Positions 29,975 to 39,920 of a stretch of DNA of 64,000 nucleotides are shown one piece after another. The notes under the pieces are model-generated. The model saw only the letters and a list, made by a program, of their open reading frames with translations, was not told where the DNA came from and searched no databases. Source of the stretch: Dermatophilaceae bacterium Soc4.6. GTDB lineage: Bacteria; Actinomycetota; Actinomycetes; Actinomycetales; Dermatophilaceae. Position numbers and translations under genes: made by a program. Numbering within the stretch: the first letter of the stretch is position 1; each line of letters begins with the position of its first letter. The stretch spans positions 1,302,001-1,366,000 of the forward strand of contig JAZGVH010000002.1 of assembly GCA_039889245.1 (NCBI GenBank), read 5' to 3'.

Positions 29975-30439
29975 ATGACCCACCTGCGCATCTCCCGCCA
30001 CGTCGAGGCTCCCGCCGAGGTGGTCTACGACCTGGTCACCGACCTGCCCCGCATGGGCGAGTGGTCGCCCGAGACCGAGCGGGTGCTCTGGCGCGGCGAC
30101 GCCACCGGTCCGGAGGTCGGCGCGCGCTTCATCGGCTGGAACCGCAAGGGGGTCGTGCGCTGGTTCACCTACGGGGAGGTGGTGACGGCCGAGCGCGGTC
30201 GTCGCTTCGCCTTCGAGGTCACGGTCGGGCCGATCAAGGTCGCCCGGTGGGAGTACGTGCTCGAGCCGGATGCCGACGGCGCCGGCTGCACCGTCACCGA
30301 GGAGTGGACCGAGCGCCGCCCCCGCTTCGCGAGGTTCCACGACGCTGCCCTGGGGGACCGGCGGGTCAGCAACGCCGCCGGCATGGAGCTGACGCTCACC
30401 GCGCTGGGCCGAGCCGCCGAGGGCGTCGTCACGCTCTAA
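29975..30439 (+). CDS. SRPBCC-family (START-like) protein
   Basis: A 154-residue protein of the polyketide-cyclase/dehydrase superfamily. It begins MTHLRISRHVEAPAEVVYDL, followed by MGEWSPETERV and a beta-rich body, matching single-domain SRPBCC proteins that bind hydrophobic ligands. No catalytic residues can be assigned. There is no Shine-Dalgarno sequence; TTGGAT lies six bases before the ATG. It stands alone, divergent from the PH-domain genes. Confidence 0.85.
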   Translation: MTHLRISRHVEAPAEVVYDLVTDLPRMGEWSPETERVLWRGDATGPEVGARFIGWNRKGVVRWFTYGEVVTAERGRRFAFEVTVGPIKVARWEYVLEPDADGAGCTVTEEWTERRPRFARFHDAALGDRRVSNAAGMELTLTALGRAAEGVVTL

Positions 30440-30575
30440 CCCTGCCTGAGCGCGCCGGGGGGGCGGTCGCCGTTCGGAGCGCAGGTCTGCCCGATCGGAT
30501 GAGACTCCTTGGCTCAACGAGGGACGGAAACCTCGCTACCCTACCGAAGAGGACTATTTCGGACGGAGGTGGGCG

Positions 30576-31295
30576 ATGGCTGCGCAAAGGGCGCTCGTGG
30601 TGGAGGACTCCCCGGAGTTCGCCGCCCTGACGACACGTCTGCTGGTCTCGGAGGGCTTCGAGGTCACCGTGGCCGCCGACGGCGAGCGCGGGGTGAGCGT
30701 GGCCCGCGAGACCAGGCCCGAGCTGATCCTGCTCGACGTGACCCTGCCCGGTCTCGACGGCTTCGAGGTCTGCCGCATCATCCGTGAGTTCTCCGACTGC
30801 TACGTCGTGATGGTCACCGCGCGCGACGACGAGTTCGACCGCGTGCTCGGTCTGTCCGTGGGCGCCGACGACTACGTGACGAAGCCGTTCTCGGCCCGCG
30901 AGCTCGCCGCCCGCATCAAGGCGATGCGCCGACGGCCGCGCACGCAGCAGCAGCCGAGCGCCCGGTCCTTCAGCGGCCTCGAGGTCGACCCCGCCGCCCG
31001 CGAGGTGCGCTACCTCGGGCAGTCCGTCGAGCTGACGAAGATCGAGTTCGACATCCTCGACCTGCTCACGAGCGAGCCCCGCCGCACCTTCGAGCGGTCC
31101 CAGCTGATGGACCTCGTCTGGGGCACCGAGTGGCACGGCGACGAGCACGTGATCGTCGTGCACGTCGGCAACCTGCGCCGCAAGCTCAGCGAGGGCGCCA
31201 ACACGCAGCGCTTCATCCGCACCGTCCGCGGCGTGGGCTACCGCTTCGACCCCAGCGGCGGCAGCTCGCTGCAGGTCGTGACGCCGCAGCACTGA
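30576..31295 (+). CDS. OmpR-family response regulator
   Basis: A 239-residue two-domain regulator. The receiver has acidic VVEDS, the phosphoacceptor D54 in LILLDVTLPG and the conserved Lys in DDYVTKPFS. The C-terminal winged helix contains VELTKIEFDILDLLTS, EWHGDEHVIVVHVGNLRRKL and FIRTVRGVGYRFDP. GGAGG lies about six bases upstream of ATG 30576. No orthodox kinase is adjacent; the neighbouring Hpt protein and hybrid kinase are its likely phosphate source. Confidence 0.93.
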   Translation: MAAQRALVVEDSPEFAALTTRLLVSEGFEVTVAADGERGVSVARETRPELILLDVTLPGLDGFEVCRIIREFSDCYVVMVTARDDEFDRVLGLSVGADDYVTKPFSARELAARIKAMRRRPRTQQQPSARSFSGLEVDPAAREVRYLGQSVELTKIEFDILDLLTSEPRRTFERSQLMDLVWGTEWHGDEHVIVVHVGNLRRKLSEGANTQRFIRTVRGVGYRFDPSGGSSLQVVTPQH

Positions 31296-31319
31296 GCCCC
31301 CCAGCGGGTCTCGGGCGGC

Positions 31320-31691
31320 TCATTCCACCTGCGCCAGCCACTCACGCAGCGCCTGAGTGGTGACGTCGGCGCAGTCGGCGAGCTCGACGACCATCTCGTC
31401 GAGGTCAGCGGCGGCTGAGGTCATCGCCTCGGACTCCAGGGCCCCGCAGAGCCCCTCGAGGGCACGGGTTCCCAACAGGGCGCTGCTCGACCGCAGGCTG
31501 TGGGCGACCCGGTGGAGGGTCTCGCGCTCCCCGTCGACGCCCTGCCGCAGTGCGGCGAGGCGGCCCGGCATCTCGTCGAGGTAGAGACCGACGATCTGGC
31601 GCACCACGTCCGACCCGCCTGTCTCCGCCGCGAGCCGGTCGAGGGTCGTCGGGTCGAGCACCGGGCGCTGTGTCTGCGTCATGGTGACCAT
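31320..31691 (-). CDS. Histidine phosphotransfer (Hpt) domain protein
   Basis: A 123-residue single-domain four-helix protein with the Hpt signature ETLHRVAHSLRSSSALLG, phospho-acceptor His 64. It would shuttle phosphate between the receiver of the hybrid kinase and the OmpR-type regulator. Two ATGs (31691, 31682) are possible; GGCGGA lies just upstream of both. It is convergent with the response regulator, 24 bases apart, and divergent from the lipoprotein gene. Confidence 0.88.
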   Translation of the reverse strand: MVTMTQTQRPVLDPTTLDRLAAETGGSDVVRQIVGLYLDEMPGRLAALRQGVDGERETLHRVAHSLRSSSALLGTRALEGLCGALESEAMTSAAADLDEMVVELADCADVTTQALREWLAQVE

Positions 31692-31802
31692 GATCCGCCG
31701 GGACGCAGGCAAGGACGCCAGCAGGGTCGCACGCCGGGCGCCTTGAGCAGATCTTGAGGCTGGCCGGACCACCCGCTGAGGTCGACGGGGGATTCTTGGT
31801 GC

Positions 31803-32444
31803 ATGCGCATCAGGGCGACCGACGACACGAGCGCCCGCAGGCGGCCCCCAGCGGCCGCGCGCATCGCCGTCCTGCTCTCCGTCGTGGCTGTCCTCACCAG
31901 CCTCGCGGGGTGCGGGACGGCGCCGGGCGACGGCACGGCCCTCCCGCCCCCGGCCGGCGACACCGGCTACCGGGTGGTCACCGCGTCGTCGCTCACGAGG
32001 ACCCAGTCGCTGCCGGTCCCCACCGGGCCCGTCGTGCTCACCATCAGCGGCCGCCTGGGCGCTGGCGTGAAGGGCCCGGTGCGGCTCGACCTGGCGGGGC
32101 TGGAGCAGCTGGGCCTCGTGGAGTACTCGACCATGGACAAGCAGGCCGAAGGGCGGCGCGCGACCTTCCGGGGGGTGCTGCTGCGCCGGCTGCTCTCCGC
32201 CGTCGGGGCCGGCAGCGCGACCACGCTGCACACGCTCGCGGTCAACGACTTCGCGGTCGACATCCCGGTCTCGGACGCCTCCGCCTACCCCGTGCTGCTG
32301 GCCACCCGGGTCGACGGCGCCCGGATGCCGGTGGACCACTACGGACCGGTGCGCGTGATCTACCCCACCGACGGCACCGACCTCGATTCCACCGTCTACG
32401 ACCCGCGCTGGATCTGGCAGCTCACCAGCATCGTGGTCGAGTAG
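31803..32444 (+). CDS. Lipoprotein with molybdopterin-oxidoreductase-like (SUOX-fold) domain
   Basis: A 213-residue exported lipoprotein: N-terminal Arg cluster, hydrophobic stretch and lipobox SLAGC with Cys 37. The rest matches the small SUOX-fold domain found beside sensor kinases, with TISGRLGAGVKGPVRLDL, ATFRGVLLRRLLSAVGA, TLAVNDFAVDIPVSDA and YDPRWIWQLTSIVVE. No cysteine remains in the mature domain, so the molybdenum-ligating Cys of sulfite oxidases is missing. The gene ends 10 bases before the hybrid kinase, suggesting a periplasmic-side input or accessory protein for it. Confidence 0.82.
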   Translation: MRIRATDDTSARRRPPAAARIAVLLSVVAVLTSLAGCGTAPGDGTALPPPAGDTGYRVVTASSLTRTQSLPVPTGPVVLTISGRLGAGVKGPVRLDLAGLEQLGLVEYSTMDKQAEGRRATFRGVLLRRLLSAVGAGSATTLHTLAVNDFAVDIPVSDASAYPVLLATRVDGARMPVDHYGPVRVIYPTDGTDLDSTVYDPRWIWQLTSIVVE

Positions 32445-32454
32445 GCAGGGGCAC

Positions 32455-34734
32455 GTGTCGATCTGGCAAGCGCGCGAGACGGTCGGCCGACTGCGGTGGG
32501 GCACCCTGGCCTCCCTGCTGGTCCCGGCGGTGTTCCTTCTGGTCCTCACCGTGCTCCTCAGCGTGCTCGTGACCCGCTCGACCATCGCCCTCAGCTCCAA
32601 CGTGCAGATCACCCAGGCGGCCGTCGACGGCAACGTGCGCACCTTGGGCCAGGCGCAGCGCGAGCTGCTGCGGCTCGAGATCTCGCTGGCCGCCGACCGC
32701 CCCACGACCGCCGACCTCGAACTGCACCGGTCCCTCACGGCCCAGCGGGTGGAGGAGGGCACGCTGAGCTACCAGGGCAGGGTGCTCGGAGACGGGTCGC
32801 TGCTGTCGCGCTCGCGGTCGCTCGCCGGCACCTGGCAGGGCACGGTCGAGCCCGCCGTGCGGCGCGTGATGGCGACGCCTCGGCCGACCGCCGCCGCACG
32901 GCAGCAGGTGATCATGCAGATCGCGCAGCTCGAGCAGGGCTACAACACGCTCGTGGCCGACGCCGAGATCCGCCGCAAGATCGAGGCCGAGGACGCCAAC
33001 CAGGCGACGGCGCAGATCGTCTCGGGCACGCGCTGGCTCCTGCTCGGGCTCCTGACCACGCTGCTGTCCTTCGTGGTGCTGGTCGCGGGGATGGTGCGGG
33101 TCCTGCAGCGGGCCGGCGCCGAGAGGCGCCGGGCCACGGCCGACCTCGACCTCGCCCGCTCGACCCTGCAACGTCAGTCGGTCGCCCTGCAGACGATCGA
33201 CAACCTCGTGACGATCATGGCCGCCGACGGCCGGGCCGAGTGGGTCAACGAGGCCTTCATCCGGCACACCGGGTGGGAGACCGCCGACATCGTCGGCACC
33301 GTCCCCGGGCAGCTGCTCCACGGCCCCGACACCGACCCGCGGACCATCGAGCTCGTCCGCGACCGACTGGCGGCCCGGGAGGGCTTCTCCTGCGAGATCC
33401 TCAACTACACCAAGGGTGGCGCCTCCTACTGGGTCCAGCTCGAGGTCCGTCCGATCCGCAACGACGCCGGGCGGGTCGACGGCTTCGTCGCCGTGCAGAG
33501 CGACATCACCACCCGCCGCGCGGCCGCCGACGCCCTGCGCGACGCCAAGGAGGTGGCGGAGGAGACCGCCCGGGCCAAGGCCAGCTTCCTCGCGACCATG
33601 AGCCACGAGATCCGCACCCCCCTCAACGCGGTACTGGGCCTGACCGAGCTGCTGCTCGGCACGCCCCTGGAGGCCGAGCAGCGCACGTATGCCGCGACCG
33701 CCAACCACTCCGGCCGGCTGCTGCTGTCCCTGCTCAACGACATCCTCGACTTCTCGGCCCTCGACGCGGGCAAGGTCGAGCTCGCCCCGACCCCGCTCGA
33801 GGTCGTCTCGATCCTCGAGGACGTCGAGCAGATGCTGCGTCCGTCCGCGACGCAGCGGGGCCTCACGCTCTCGCACACCGTCGCTCCCGGGGTGCCCGCC
33901 CTCGTCCGCACCGACGGCAACCGTCTGCGGCAGGTGCTGATCAACCTCGTGGGCAACGGCCTGCGCTTCACCCCGTCGGGCGAGGTCTCCCTCGAGGTGT
34001 CGTTCCGGCCCGACCGCGAGGGGGAGCGCTCCGGCTTCCTCACCCTCGCGGTGCGCGACACGGGCATCGGCATCCCCGCCGATCGTCTCCAGCGCATCTT
34101 CGAGCCCTTCTCACAGGGCGATGCGTCCACCAGCCGCACCTACGGTGGGACCGGGCTCGGCCTGGCCATCTGCACCCACGTCGCGGCGCAGATGGGGGGC
34201 GAGCTCGGCGTCACGTCGGAGCCCGGGGTCGGGTCGACCTTCACCTTCTCGGTGCCCGTCGGGGAGTGCGCCGTCACACCCGCCGTCCCCGTCGACCCGG
34301 TCACGACACCCCACGGTCTCGACGCCGAGCTGCGTGTCCTGCTCGCCGAGGACGACCCGGTCAACCGGCTGGTCGCGATGGCCATGCTGCGCCAGCTCGG
34401 CATCGACCCCGACGTCGCCGTCGACGGCCGGGAGGCCTTCGAGCTCACCCTGGCCGGGGCCTACGACGTCGTGCTCATGGACGTGCACATGCCGGGGACC
34501 GACGGTCTCGAGGCGACGCGGCTGATCCACGAGCACCTGAGCGCCCCGCCCCGCATCGTCGCCCTCACGGCGAACGCCCTCGACGGTGACCGCGAGCGGT
34601 TCCTGGCGGCGGGCATGGACGGCTACATCAGCAAGCCCTTCACGCTCGACGACCTCGCGTCGGCGCTCGGGCGCACGGTGGCCGACGCCGCTGCGGCCCG
34701 ACGCGATCCCGTCCGCACGACCGCCGCGTCATAG
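32455..34734 (+). CDS. Hybrid sensor histidine kinase (PAS-HisKA-HATPase-REC)
   Basis: A 759-residue membrane kinase. TM1 at about 20-42, an extracytoplasmic sensor region to 190, TM2 at 192-215, a PAS domain at about 244-355, HisKA with [16 protein letters not shown] (His 384), HATPase with [24 protein letters not shown] and GGTGLGL, then a receiver domain at 627-745 with [14 protein letters not shown] (Asp 676). The ArcB/BarA-like layout needs an Hpt partner, and one is encoded 760 bases away. GTG start at 32455. Its last 112 bases overlap the 3' end of rsmI on the other strand. Confidence 0.95.
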   Translation: MSIWQARETVGRLRWGTLASLLVPAVFLLVLTVLLSVLVTRSTIALSSNVQITQAAVDGNVRTLGQAQRELLRLEISLAADRPTTADLELHRSLTAQRVEEGTLSYQGRVLGDGSLLSRSRSLAGTWQGTVEPAVRRVMATPRPTAAARQQVIMQIAQLEQGYNTLVADAEIRRKIEAEDANQATAQIVSGTRWLLLGLLTTLLSFVVLVAGMVRVLQRAGAERRRATADLDLARSTLQRQSVALQTIDNLVTIMAADGRAEWVNEAFIRHTGWETADIVGTVPGQLLHGPDTDPRTIELVRDRLAAREGFSCEILNYTKGGASYWVQLEVRPIRNDAGRVDGFVAVQSDITTRRAAADALRDAKEVAEETARAKASFLATMSHEIRTPLNAVLGLTELLLGTPLEAEQRTYAATANHSGRLLLSLLNDILDFSALDAGKVELAPTPLEVVSILEDVEQMLRPSATQRGLTLSHTVAPGVPALVRTDGNRLRQVLINLVGNGLRFTPSGEVSLEVSFRPDREGERSGFLTLAVRDTGIGIPADRLQRIFEPFSQGDASTSRTYGGTGLGLAICTHVAAQMGGELGVTSEPGVGSTFTFSVPVGECAVTPAVPVDPVTTPHGLDAELRVLLAEDDPVNRLVAMAMLRQLGIDPDVAVDGREAFELTLAGAYDVVLMDVHMPGTDGLEATRLIHEHLSAPPRIVALTANALDGDRERFLAAGMDGYISKPFTLDDLASALGRTVADAAAARRDPVRTTAAS

Positions 34735-35555
34735 AGCGCCTTCTTCGACAGCCCGGTCGCGACCGCCAGGTCGGCACAGACGTCCTTGAGCCGCTCGCCG
34801 GCGGCGACCCTGCGGGTGATGTCGGGCAGCACCTCCTCGACCGTGCGCTCGCGCGGCGTCGCACCCGCGACCACGACGGTGATCTCACCCCTGACCCCCT
34901 CGGCCGCCCAGGTGGCGAGCTCGGCCAGTCCGCCGCGGCGCACCTCCTCATACGTCTTGGTCAGCTCGCGGCAGACCGCCGCGGGCCGGTCGGCCCCGAA
35001 GGCCTGCGCCATCGCCTCGAGCGTGGCGTCGATGCGGTGGGGGGCCTCGAAGAAGACCATCGTGCGCCGCTCGTCGGCGAGCTGGGCGAGCCCGCGGGCA
35101 CGCTCCCCCGACTTGCGCGGCAGGAAGCCCTCGAAGCAGAAGCGGTCGACCGGCAGACCCGAGACCGCGAGGGCCATCAGCACCGCGCTCGGCCCCGGCA
35201 CACAGGTCACCCGCACCCCGGCCTCGACCGCGGCGGTCACCAGGCGGTAGCCCGGGTCCGACACCGACGGCATACCGGCGTCCGTGACGACGACGACGCG
35301 CTCGCCGGCGCGCAGCCGCTCGACGAGGTCGGGCGTGCGCGCGGCCTCGTTGTGCTCGTGATAGCTGACGACCCGTCCGCGGGGCTCGACGCCGAGCTCG
35401 CCGAGCAGCCGGCGCAGGCGGCGGGTGTCCTCCGCGGCGACGACGTCAGCGCCCGCGAGCTCCTCACCCAGCCGCGGAGCCGCGTCGCGCGGGTCGCCGA
35501 TCGGGGTCGCCGCGAGCACGAGCGTGCCGGGGGTGCGGGGGTCGGCGTCGGTCAT
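34623..35555 (-). CDS. rsmI: 16S rRNA (cytidine1402-2'-O)-methyltransferase
   Basis: A 310-residue SAM-dependent RsmI. Family motifs are [73 protein letters not shown] and [18 protein letters not shown] 35555 gives the expected N-terminus. After the usual KKALYDAAV ending there are some 30 extra residues, encoded antisense to the last part of the hybrid kinase gene. Confidence 0.95.
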   Translation of the reverse strand: MTDADPRTPGTLVLAATPIGDPRDAAPRLGEELAGADVVAAEDTRRLRRLLGELGVEPRGRVVSYHEHNEAARTPDLVERLRAGERVVVVTDAGMPSVSDPGYRLVTAAVEAGVRVTCVPGPSAVLMALAVSGLPVDRFCFEGFLPRKSGERARGLAQLADERRTMVFFEAPHRIDATLEAMAQAFGADRPAAVCRELTKTYEEVRRGGLAELATWAAEGVRGEITVVVAGATPRERTVEEVLPDITRRVAAGERLKDVCADLAVATGLSKKALYDAAVVRTGSRRAAAASATVRPSADARSSSVKGLLM

Positions 35556-35639
35556 CGGGCCATCCTCGCAGCGCGGGGGCTCCGTCGTCGCCACCGCAAA
35601 TGCTTTGCGCGCGGGCCAGACTTCCGCTTGCCTGGGGTC

Positions 35640-36950
35640 ATGGACACGCCGACGCCTCGCCCCTCCGTCGTCGTCGACGTCGCAGACGACGAGGAAAGAT
35701 TCCTGCGATCCGACCTGCTGACCTGGTTCCAGGAGCCGCCGCTCGAGCCGGTGGCCGACTCGGTCGCCGTCCTCGCCCCGGGCGACCGCTACGCCGCTCA
35801 GCTGCGCCCTGACCCAGGCGGGCCGGGCGACCCGGGCGACCTCGGCATCGACCCACGCTGCTACGCCGGCATCTACGGCACCTACCCCCTGCAGGTCACC
35901 GTGCCCGGCCCGCTCGACACCCTGCGGCAGGTGCCGGTCAACGGCCTGACCTGGGTCGGGGTGCACCCCGACGCTCGCCGTCGCGGCGTGCTCACCGCGA
36001 TGATGGGCCACCACCTCGGGCTCACTCGCGAGGGCGACTGGTCGGGTCTGTCAGCCCTGCACGCGAGCGAGACCGCCATCTACGGCCGTCATGGGTATGG
36101 CGTCGCATCCCTCCAGCTCACGGCCACCCTGGCTCACGGCGCGACCCTCACCGCGCCCCAGCTCGACGAGGCGGCGGCCCTCGTGCAGACCCGGCTCCAC
36201 GACGCGGTCGACGTCGCCGGCCGGCTCCACCGGATGCTTCAGACCCTGTCGGCCACCGCGATGGGCGCCGTCGCCCTGCCCGAGCGCACGGTCAGGCACT
36301 TCCTCACCGACACCCCGCAGACCGTCCGCGACACCGAGCCGCGCCGGGCCCTGGTCGCCGTGCGCGACGGCGTCGACGTGGGCTTCGCGGTCCTGCGCCG
36401 CAGGCCGAAGTGGGAGCACGACCTGCCGGCCGGGTCGGTCGACGCCTGGGTGGTCGACGGCGAGCCCGCGGTGCGTCTCGCGCTGCTGCGCCGGCTGCTC
36501 GACCTCGACCTGACGACGACGCTGACGATGCGCACCGTCGGGCCGGACGACGTGCTCTTCGACTGGGCCGCACCGGCCCGTGGTCTCGCCGGCGGCACCG
36601 TCGACTCCCTCTGGCTGCGCCTCGCCGACCTGACCACGGCCCTTGCCACCCGCGGCTACGCCCGCGCCTGCGACGTCGTGCTCGAGGTGACCGACGAACG
36701 GGTGCCCACCAACGCCGGCCGCTGGCGGCTGGCCGTGGGCGACGACGGGGTGGGCGCAGCGACCCGCACCGACGACTCGGCAGGAGTGCGGCTCGACGTC
36801 GCGGACCTCGGGGCGGCCTACCTCGGTGGTCGGCGGCTGGCCCGGATGCTCGAGGCCGGGCGGATCGCCGAGATCCTGCCCGGCGCCGTCGCCGAGCTCG
36901 ACGCCGCCTTCCGCACGACCCACCGCATCGCCGCCGCCGCGGGCTTCTGA
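35640..36950 (+). CDS. Eis-like GNAT N-acetyltransferase
   Basis: A 436-residue protein with the three-part Eis layout: an N-terminal GNAT domain ([20 protein letters not shown] is the acetyl-CoA loop), a second degenerate GNAT domain, and a C-terminal SCP2-like domain ([20 protein letters not shown]). Eis enzymes acetylate amines, including aminoglycosides and protein lysines, and use the C-terminal carboxylate as base; this one ends in Phe, as Eis does. The start ATG 35640 is divergent from rsmI. Confidence 0.9.
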   Translation: MDTPTPRPSVVVDVADDEERFLRSDLLTWFQEPPLEPVADSVAVLAPGDRYAAQLRPDPGGPGDPGDLGIDPRCYAGIYGTYPLQVTVPGPLDTLRQVPVNGLTWVGVHPDARRRGVLTAMMGHHLGLTREGDWSGLSALHASETAIYGRHGYGVASLQLTATLAHGATLTAPQLDEAAALVQTRLHDAVDVAGRLHRMLQTLSATAMGAVALPERTVRHFLTDTPQTVRDTEPRRALVAVRDGVDVGFAVLRRRPKWEHDLPAGSVDAWVVDGEPAVRLALLRRLLDLDLTTTLTMRTVGPDDVLFDWAAPARGLAGGTVDSLWLRLADLTTALATRGYARACDVVLEVTDERVPTNAGRWRLAVGDDGVGAATRTDDSAGVRLDVADLGAAYLGGRRLARMLEAGRIAEILPGAVAELDAAFRTTHRIAAAAGF

Positions 36951-37002
36951 GCCCGCTCCCCGAGCCGCCCGACCTCATCGGCGGACGTCTCGGTCAGCGG
37001 GT

Positions 37003-37008
37003 TACCGT
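37003..37008 (+). promoter_or_regulatory. -10-like hexamer before hydrolase-ABC gene (leaderless pattern)
   Basis: TACCGT, five bases before ATG 37014, with no Shine-Dalgarno sequence. Confidence 0.4.
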
Positions 37009-37013
37009 TGCCC

Positions 37014-39920
37014 ATGGCCAGACCCGCGCGCACGACCAGCTGGGCAGCGCGCAGGACGGCCCTCGTGGCATCCCTGGCGCTGCTCCTCGCCCCGCTCGCC
37101 ACCACGGCGATCGTGACCGTCGCCGCCGCCCCGGCCGGGGCCGAGACGGCGATCCGCACCGAGACCGCGAAGGTGGCGGTGGGCGCCGAGCCCGACGGGT
37201 CGACCGTCTCGCTCGACGTGTCGGTCTACGAGCCCGCGGCGGGCACCGACCACCCCGCCGTGCTGCTCGCCCACGGGTTCGGCGGGAGCAAGGGCGACCT
37301 CGCCGAGCAGGCCAAGGAGCTGGCCCGCGGGGGCTACGTCGCGGTCACCTGGAGCGCCCGCGGCTTCGGCGCCTCGGGCGGCCGCATCCACCTCGACGAC
37401 CCGGCATATGAAGTCGCTGACGCGCGAGTCCTGTTGTCGCAGCTGGCCGCCCGGCCCGAGGTGCGCCTCGACGCACCGGGCGACGCCCGGGTCGGGGTGG
37501 TCGGAGGCTCCTACGGCGGCGCGCTCGCGCTGATGCTCGGCGCCACCGACCCGCGCATCGACGCGGTGGCCGCCTCCATCACGTGGAACGACCTCGCCGA
37601 CTCGTTCTTCCCCCAGAACGCCACCGCTCCCCAGCCGACCACCTCGACCGCCCCGGCCCCGACCGCCGGCACGTCGCCCGCCGCCGTGACCGGGTCGGCC
37701 ACGACGGGCCCCTTCAAGCAGCTGTGGGCCTCACGGTTCTTCGTCGGCACCGTGGCCGCCGGCCAGGGTGTCGACCCCTCCTGCGGCCGCTTCGACCCGA
37801 CCGTGTGCCGGCTCTTCCTCCAGGCCTCGGCCACGGGTGACGCCAGCCCCGAGCTGCTGGCCCTCATGCGCGCGCACAGCCCGAAGCCGCTGCTGGCCGG
37901 CCTCACGGCCCCGACCCTGCTGGTGCAGGGGATGCACGACAGCCTCTTCGGCATCGGCCAGGCCGACGCGACGGCCACCAGCCTTGCCGCACAGGGCACC
38001 CCGGTCTCGGTGCGCTGGATGGACGGCGGTCACGACGGCATCAGCAGCACCGCCGACTCCGACACCGCCGCCATCCGCACCTGGCTCGACCACTACGTCG
38101 GGGGCACCACCAAGCCCGTCGCCGACAGCCCCATGCCGTTGCCCTCCTTCGTCTTCGCCCAGCCGCTCGCGGCGCGCCAGACGGCGGCGGTGCTGTCGGG
38201 GACCGACGCTCCATACGACCGGGCCGCGACCTCGGTGACCGTGCCGATCGACGCGACGTCCAAGCCCCTGCTCAACCCGCCCGGCGGCCAGCCGGCGTCG
38301 ACGACGCTGCTGCCGGTGAGCGGTGCCCTGGCCAGCACCCTGCCGTCCTACCCGCTGGCCGCGCTGGGTGGGCAGTCCGCCGCCTTCGACACCGCCGCCC
38401 TGCCCCAGGGGCTCACCATCGTCGGGTCGCCCCGGGTGCGGCTGCTGGTGCGCTCGAGCGGCACGAGCAGCACGCTCTTCCTCAGCCTGTGGCAGGTCAC
38501 GGGGGGCACGGTCACGCTGCCCCGCCAGGTCGTGGCCCCCGTCACCGTGGCGACGACCCCCGGCCAGGCCGTCGCGGTCGACGTCACCCTGGCCGCCGCG
38601 ACCTGGGTGGTGCCGCAGGGCAGCAGCCTGCGCGTGCTGGTCACCTCGACCGACTCGACCTATGCCGCGCCCCGCGTCTCGCGCACCGACCAGGTCGGCG
38701 TCTCCGACCTGCGGCTGCCCGAGGTGGCCGCCAGCCCCCTCGCCGGGCAGAGCGGGTCGACCGGCTCCGACCCGGAGACGGTCGGTGTCCTGGCGGCCAT
38801 CTCGGTCGTGCTGTTGGCCCTCGCGGGATCGGCGCTGTGGCGCCGCCACCGACGACGCGCCGTCGCCGCGCGCCCCGACCTCGCCGACACCCCGCTGGTC
38901 GTCGAGCACCTGGTCAAGACCTACTCCGACGGGCACCGCGCCGTCGACGACGTCTCGTGGCGGGCCGAGCGTGGCCAGGTGGTGGGCCTGCTCGGCCCCA
39001 ACGGCGCCGGCAAGACGACGACCCTGCGGATGGTGCTCGGCCTGATCCGCGCCGACTCCGGCACGGTGCACCTGCTCGGCGAGCAGGTCGCCGCCGGCTC
39101 GCCCGTGCTGGGCCGTGTCGGTGCGCTGGTCGAGGGCCCCGGCTTCCTGCCGCACCTCACCGGCCGACAGAACCTCGAGGCCTACTGGGCGGCGACCGGC
39201 CGCGACCGGGCCGACGCCGCCTTCGACGAGGTGCTCGACGTCGCCGCCCTCGGCGGGGCCGTCGACCGCGTGGTGCGCTCCTACAGCCAAGGCATGCGTC
39301 AGCGCCTCGGCATCGCGCAGGCGATGCTCGGCCTGCCCGAGCTGCTCATCCTCGACGAGCCGACCAACGGCCTCGACCCGCCCCAGATCGCCGGCATGCG
39401 CCCCATCCTCCAGCGGTATGCCGCCGCCGGCCGCACCGTCGTCGTCTCCAGCCACCTCCTGTCCGAGGTCGAGATGACCTGCACCCACGTCGTCGTCATG
39501 CACGCCGGTCACGTGGTGACGACCGGCACCGTCGCCGAGCTCGTCGACAGCAGCGACACCACGGTGCTCGAGGTGCTGTCCCACGACGAGTCCGCCCGGG
39601 ACGGGGTCCCGACGGGTGAGCCGGTCCGCGAGGCCGTGGCCCGGCTGCGCGCCACCACCGGCGTGACGACCGTCGAGGCCACCGACGACGGCGCGACCAC
39701 CCGGCTCGTGACGACGGCGACCCTGCCCCGGGCCGACGTCGTGCGGGCCGCGACCGACGCCGGGCTCGACGTCGTCGGGGTGAGCAGCCGCAAGCACCTC
39801 GAGGAGGTCTTCCTCGGCGTGATCGCGGCCGCTGCAGGGGGGGTGCCGGGCGGTGACGAGCCGGACGGCGGAGACTCCGCCTCGCTCACCGACCGGCTGC
39901 GTCAGGTGCGGGCCCGATGA
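37014..39920 (+). CDS. Secreted alpha/beta-hydrolase fused to ABC transporter ATPase
   Basis: A 968-residue two-compartment fusion. Residues 1-43 are a signal segment ending AGAET; 45-360 form a CocE/X-Pro-peptidase-like hydrolase with nucleophile S166 (VVGGSYGGA), probable acid D309 and H340 (DGGHDG); 360-580 resemble the C-terminal jelly-roll of S15 peptidases; 590-608 is a membrane helix followed by Arg-rich residues; 625-920 is an ABC ATPase with GPNGAGKTTT (661-670), RSYSQGMRQRLGIAQAM and LLILDEPTNGLD. The hydrolase would lie outside and the ATPase inside. The permease follows with a four-base overlap. Confidence 0.9.
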   Translation: MARPARTTSWAARRTALVASLALLLAPLATTAIVTVAAAPAGAETAIRTETAKVAVGAEPDGSTVSLDVSVYEPAAGTDHPAVLLAHGFGGSKGDLAEQAKELARGGYVAVTWSARGFGASGGRIHLDDPAYEVADARVLLSQLAARPEVRLDAPGDARVGVVGGSYGGALALMLGATDPRIDAVAASITWNDLADSFFPQNATAPQPTTSTAPAPTAGTSPAAVTGSATTGPFKQLWASRFFVGTVAAGQGVDPSCGRFDPTVCRLFLQASATGDASPELLALMRAHSPKPLLAGLTAPTLLVQGMHDSLFGIGQADATATSLAAQGTPVSVRWMDGGHDGISSTADSDTAAIRTWLDHYVGGTTKPVADSPMPLPSFVFAQPLAARQTAAVLSGTDAPYDRAATSVTVPIDATSKPLLNPPGGQPASTTLLPVSGALASTLPSYPLAALGGQSAAFDTAALPQGLTIVGSPRVRLLVRSSGTSSTLFLSLWQVTGGTVTLPRQVVAPVTVATTPGQAVAVDVTLAAATWVVPQGSSLRVLVTSTDSTYAAPRVSRTDQVGVSDLRLPEVAASPLAGQSGSTGSDPETVGVLAAISVVLLALAGSALWRRHRRRAVAARPDLADTPLVVEHLVKTYSDGHRAVDDVSWRAERGQVVGLLGPNGAGKTTTLRMVLGLIRADSGTVHLLGEQVAAGSPVLGRVGALVEGPGFLPHLTGRQNLEAYWAATGRDRADAAFDEVLDVAALGGAVDRVVRSYSQGMRQRLGIAQAMLGLPELLILDEPTNGLDPPQIAGMRPILQRYAAAGRTVVVSSHLLSEVEMTCTHVVVMHAGHVVTTGTVAELVDSSDTTVLEVLSHDESARDGVPTGEPVREAVARLRATTGVTTVEATDDGATTRLVTTATLPRADVVRAATDAGLDVVGVSSRKHLEEVFLGVIAAAAGGVPGGDEPDGGDSASLTDRLRQVRAR

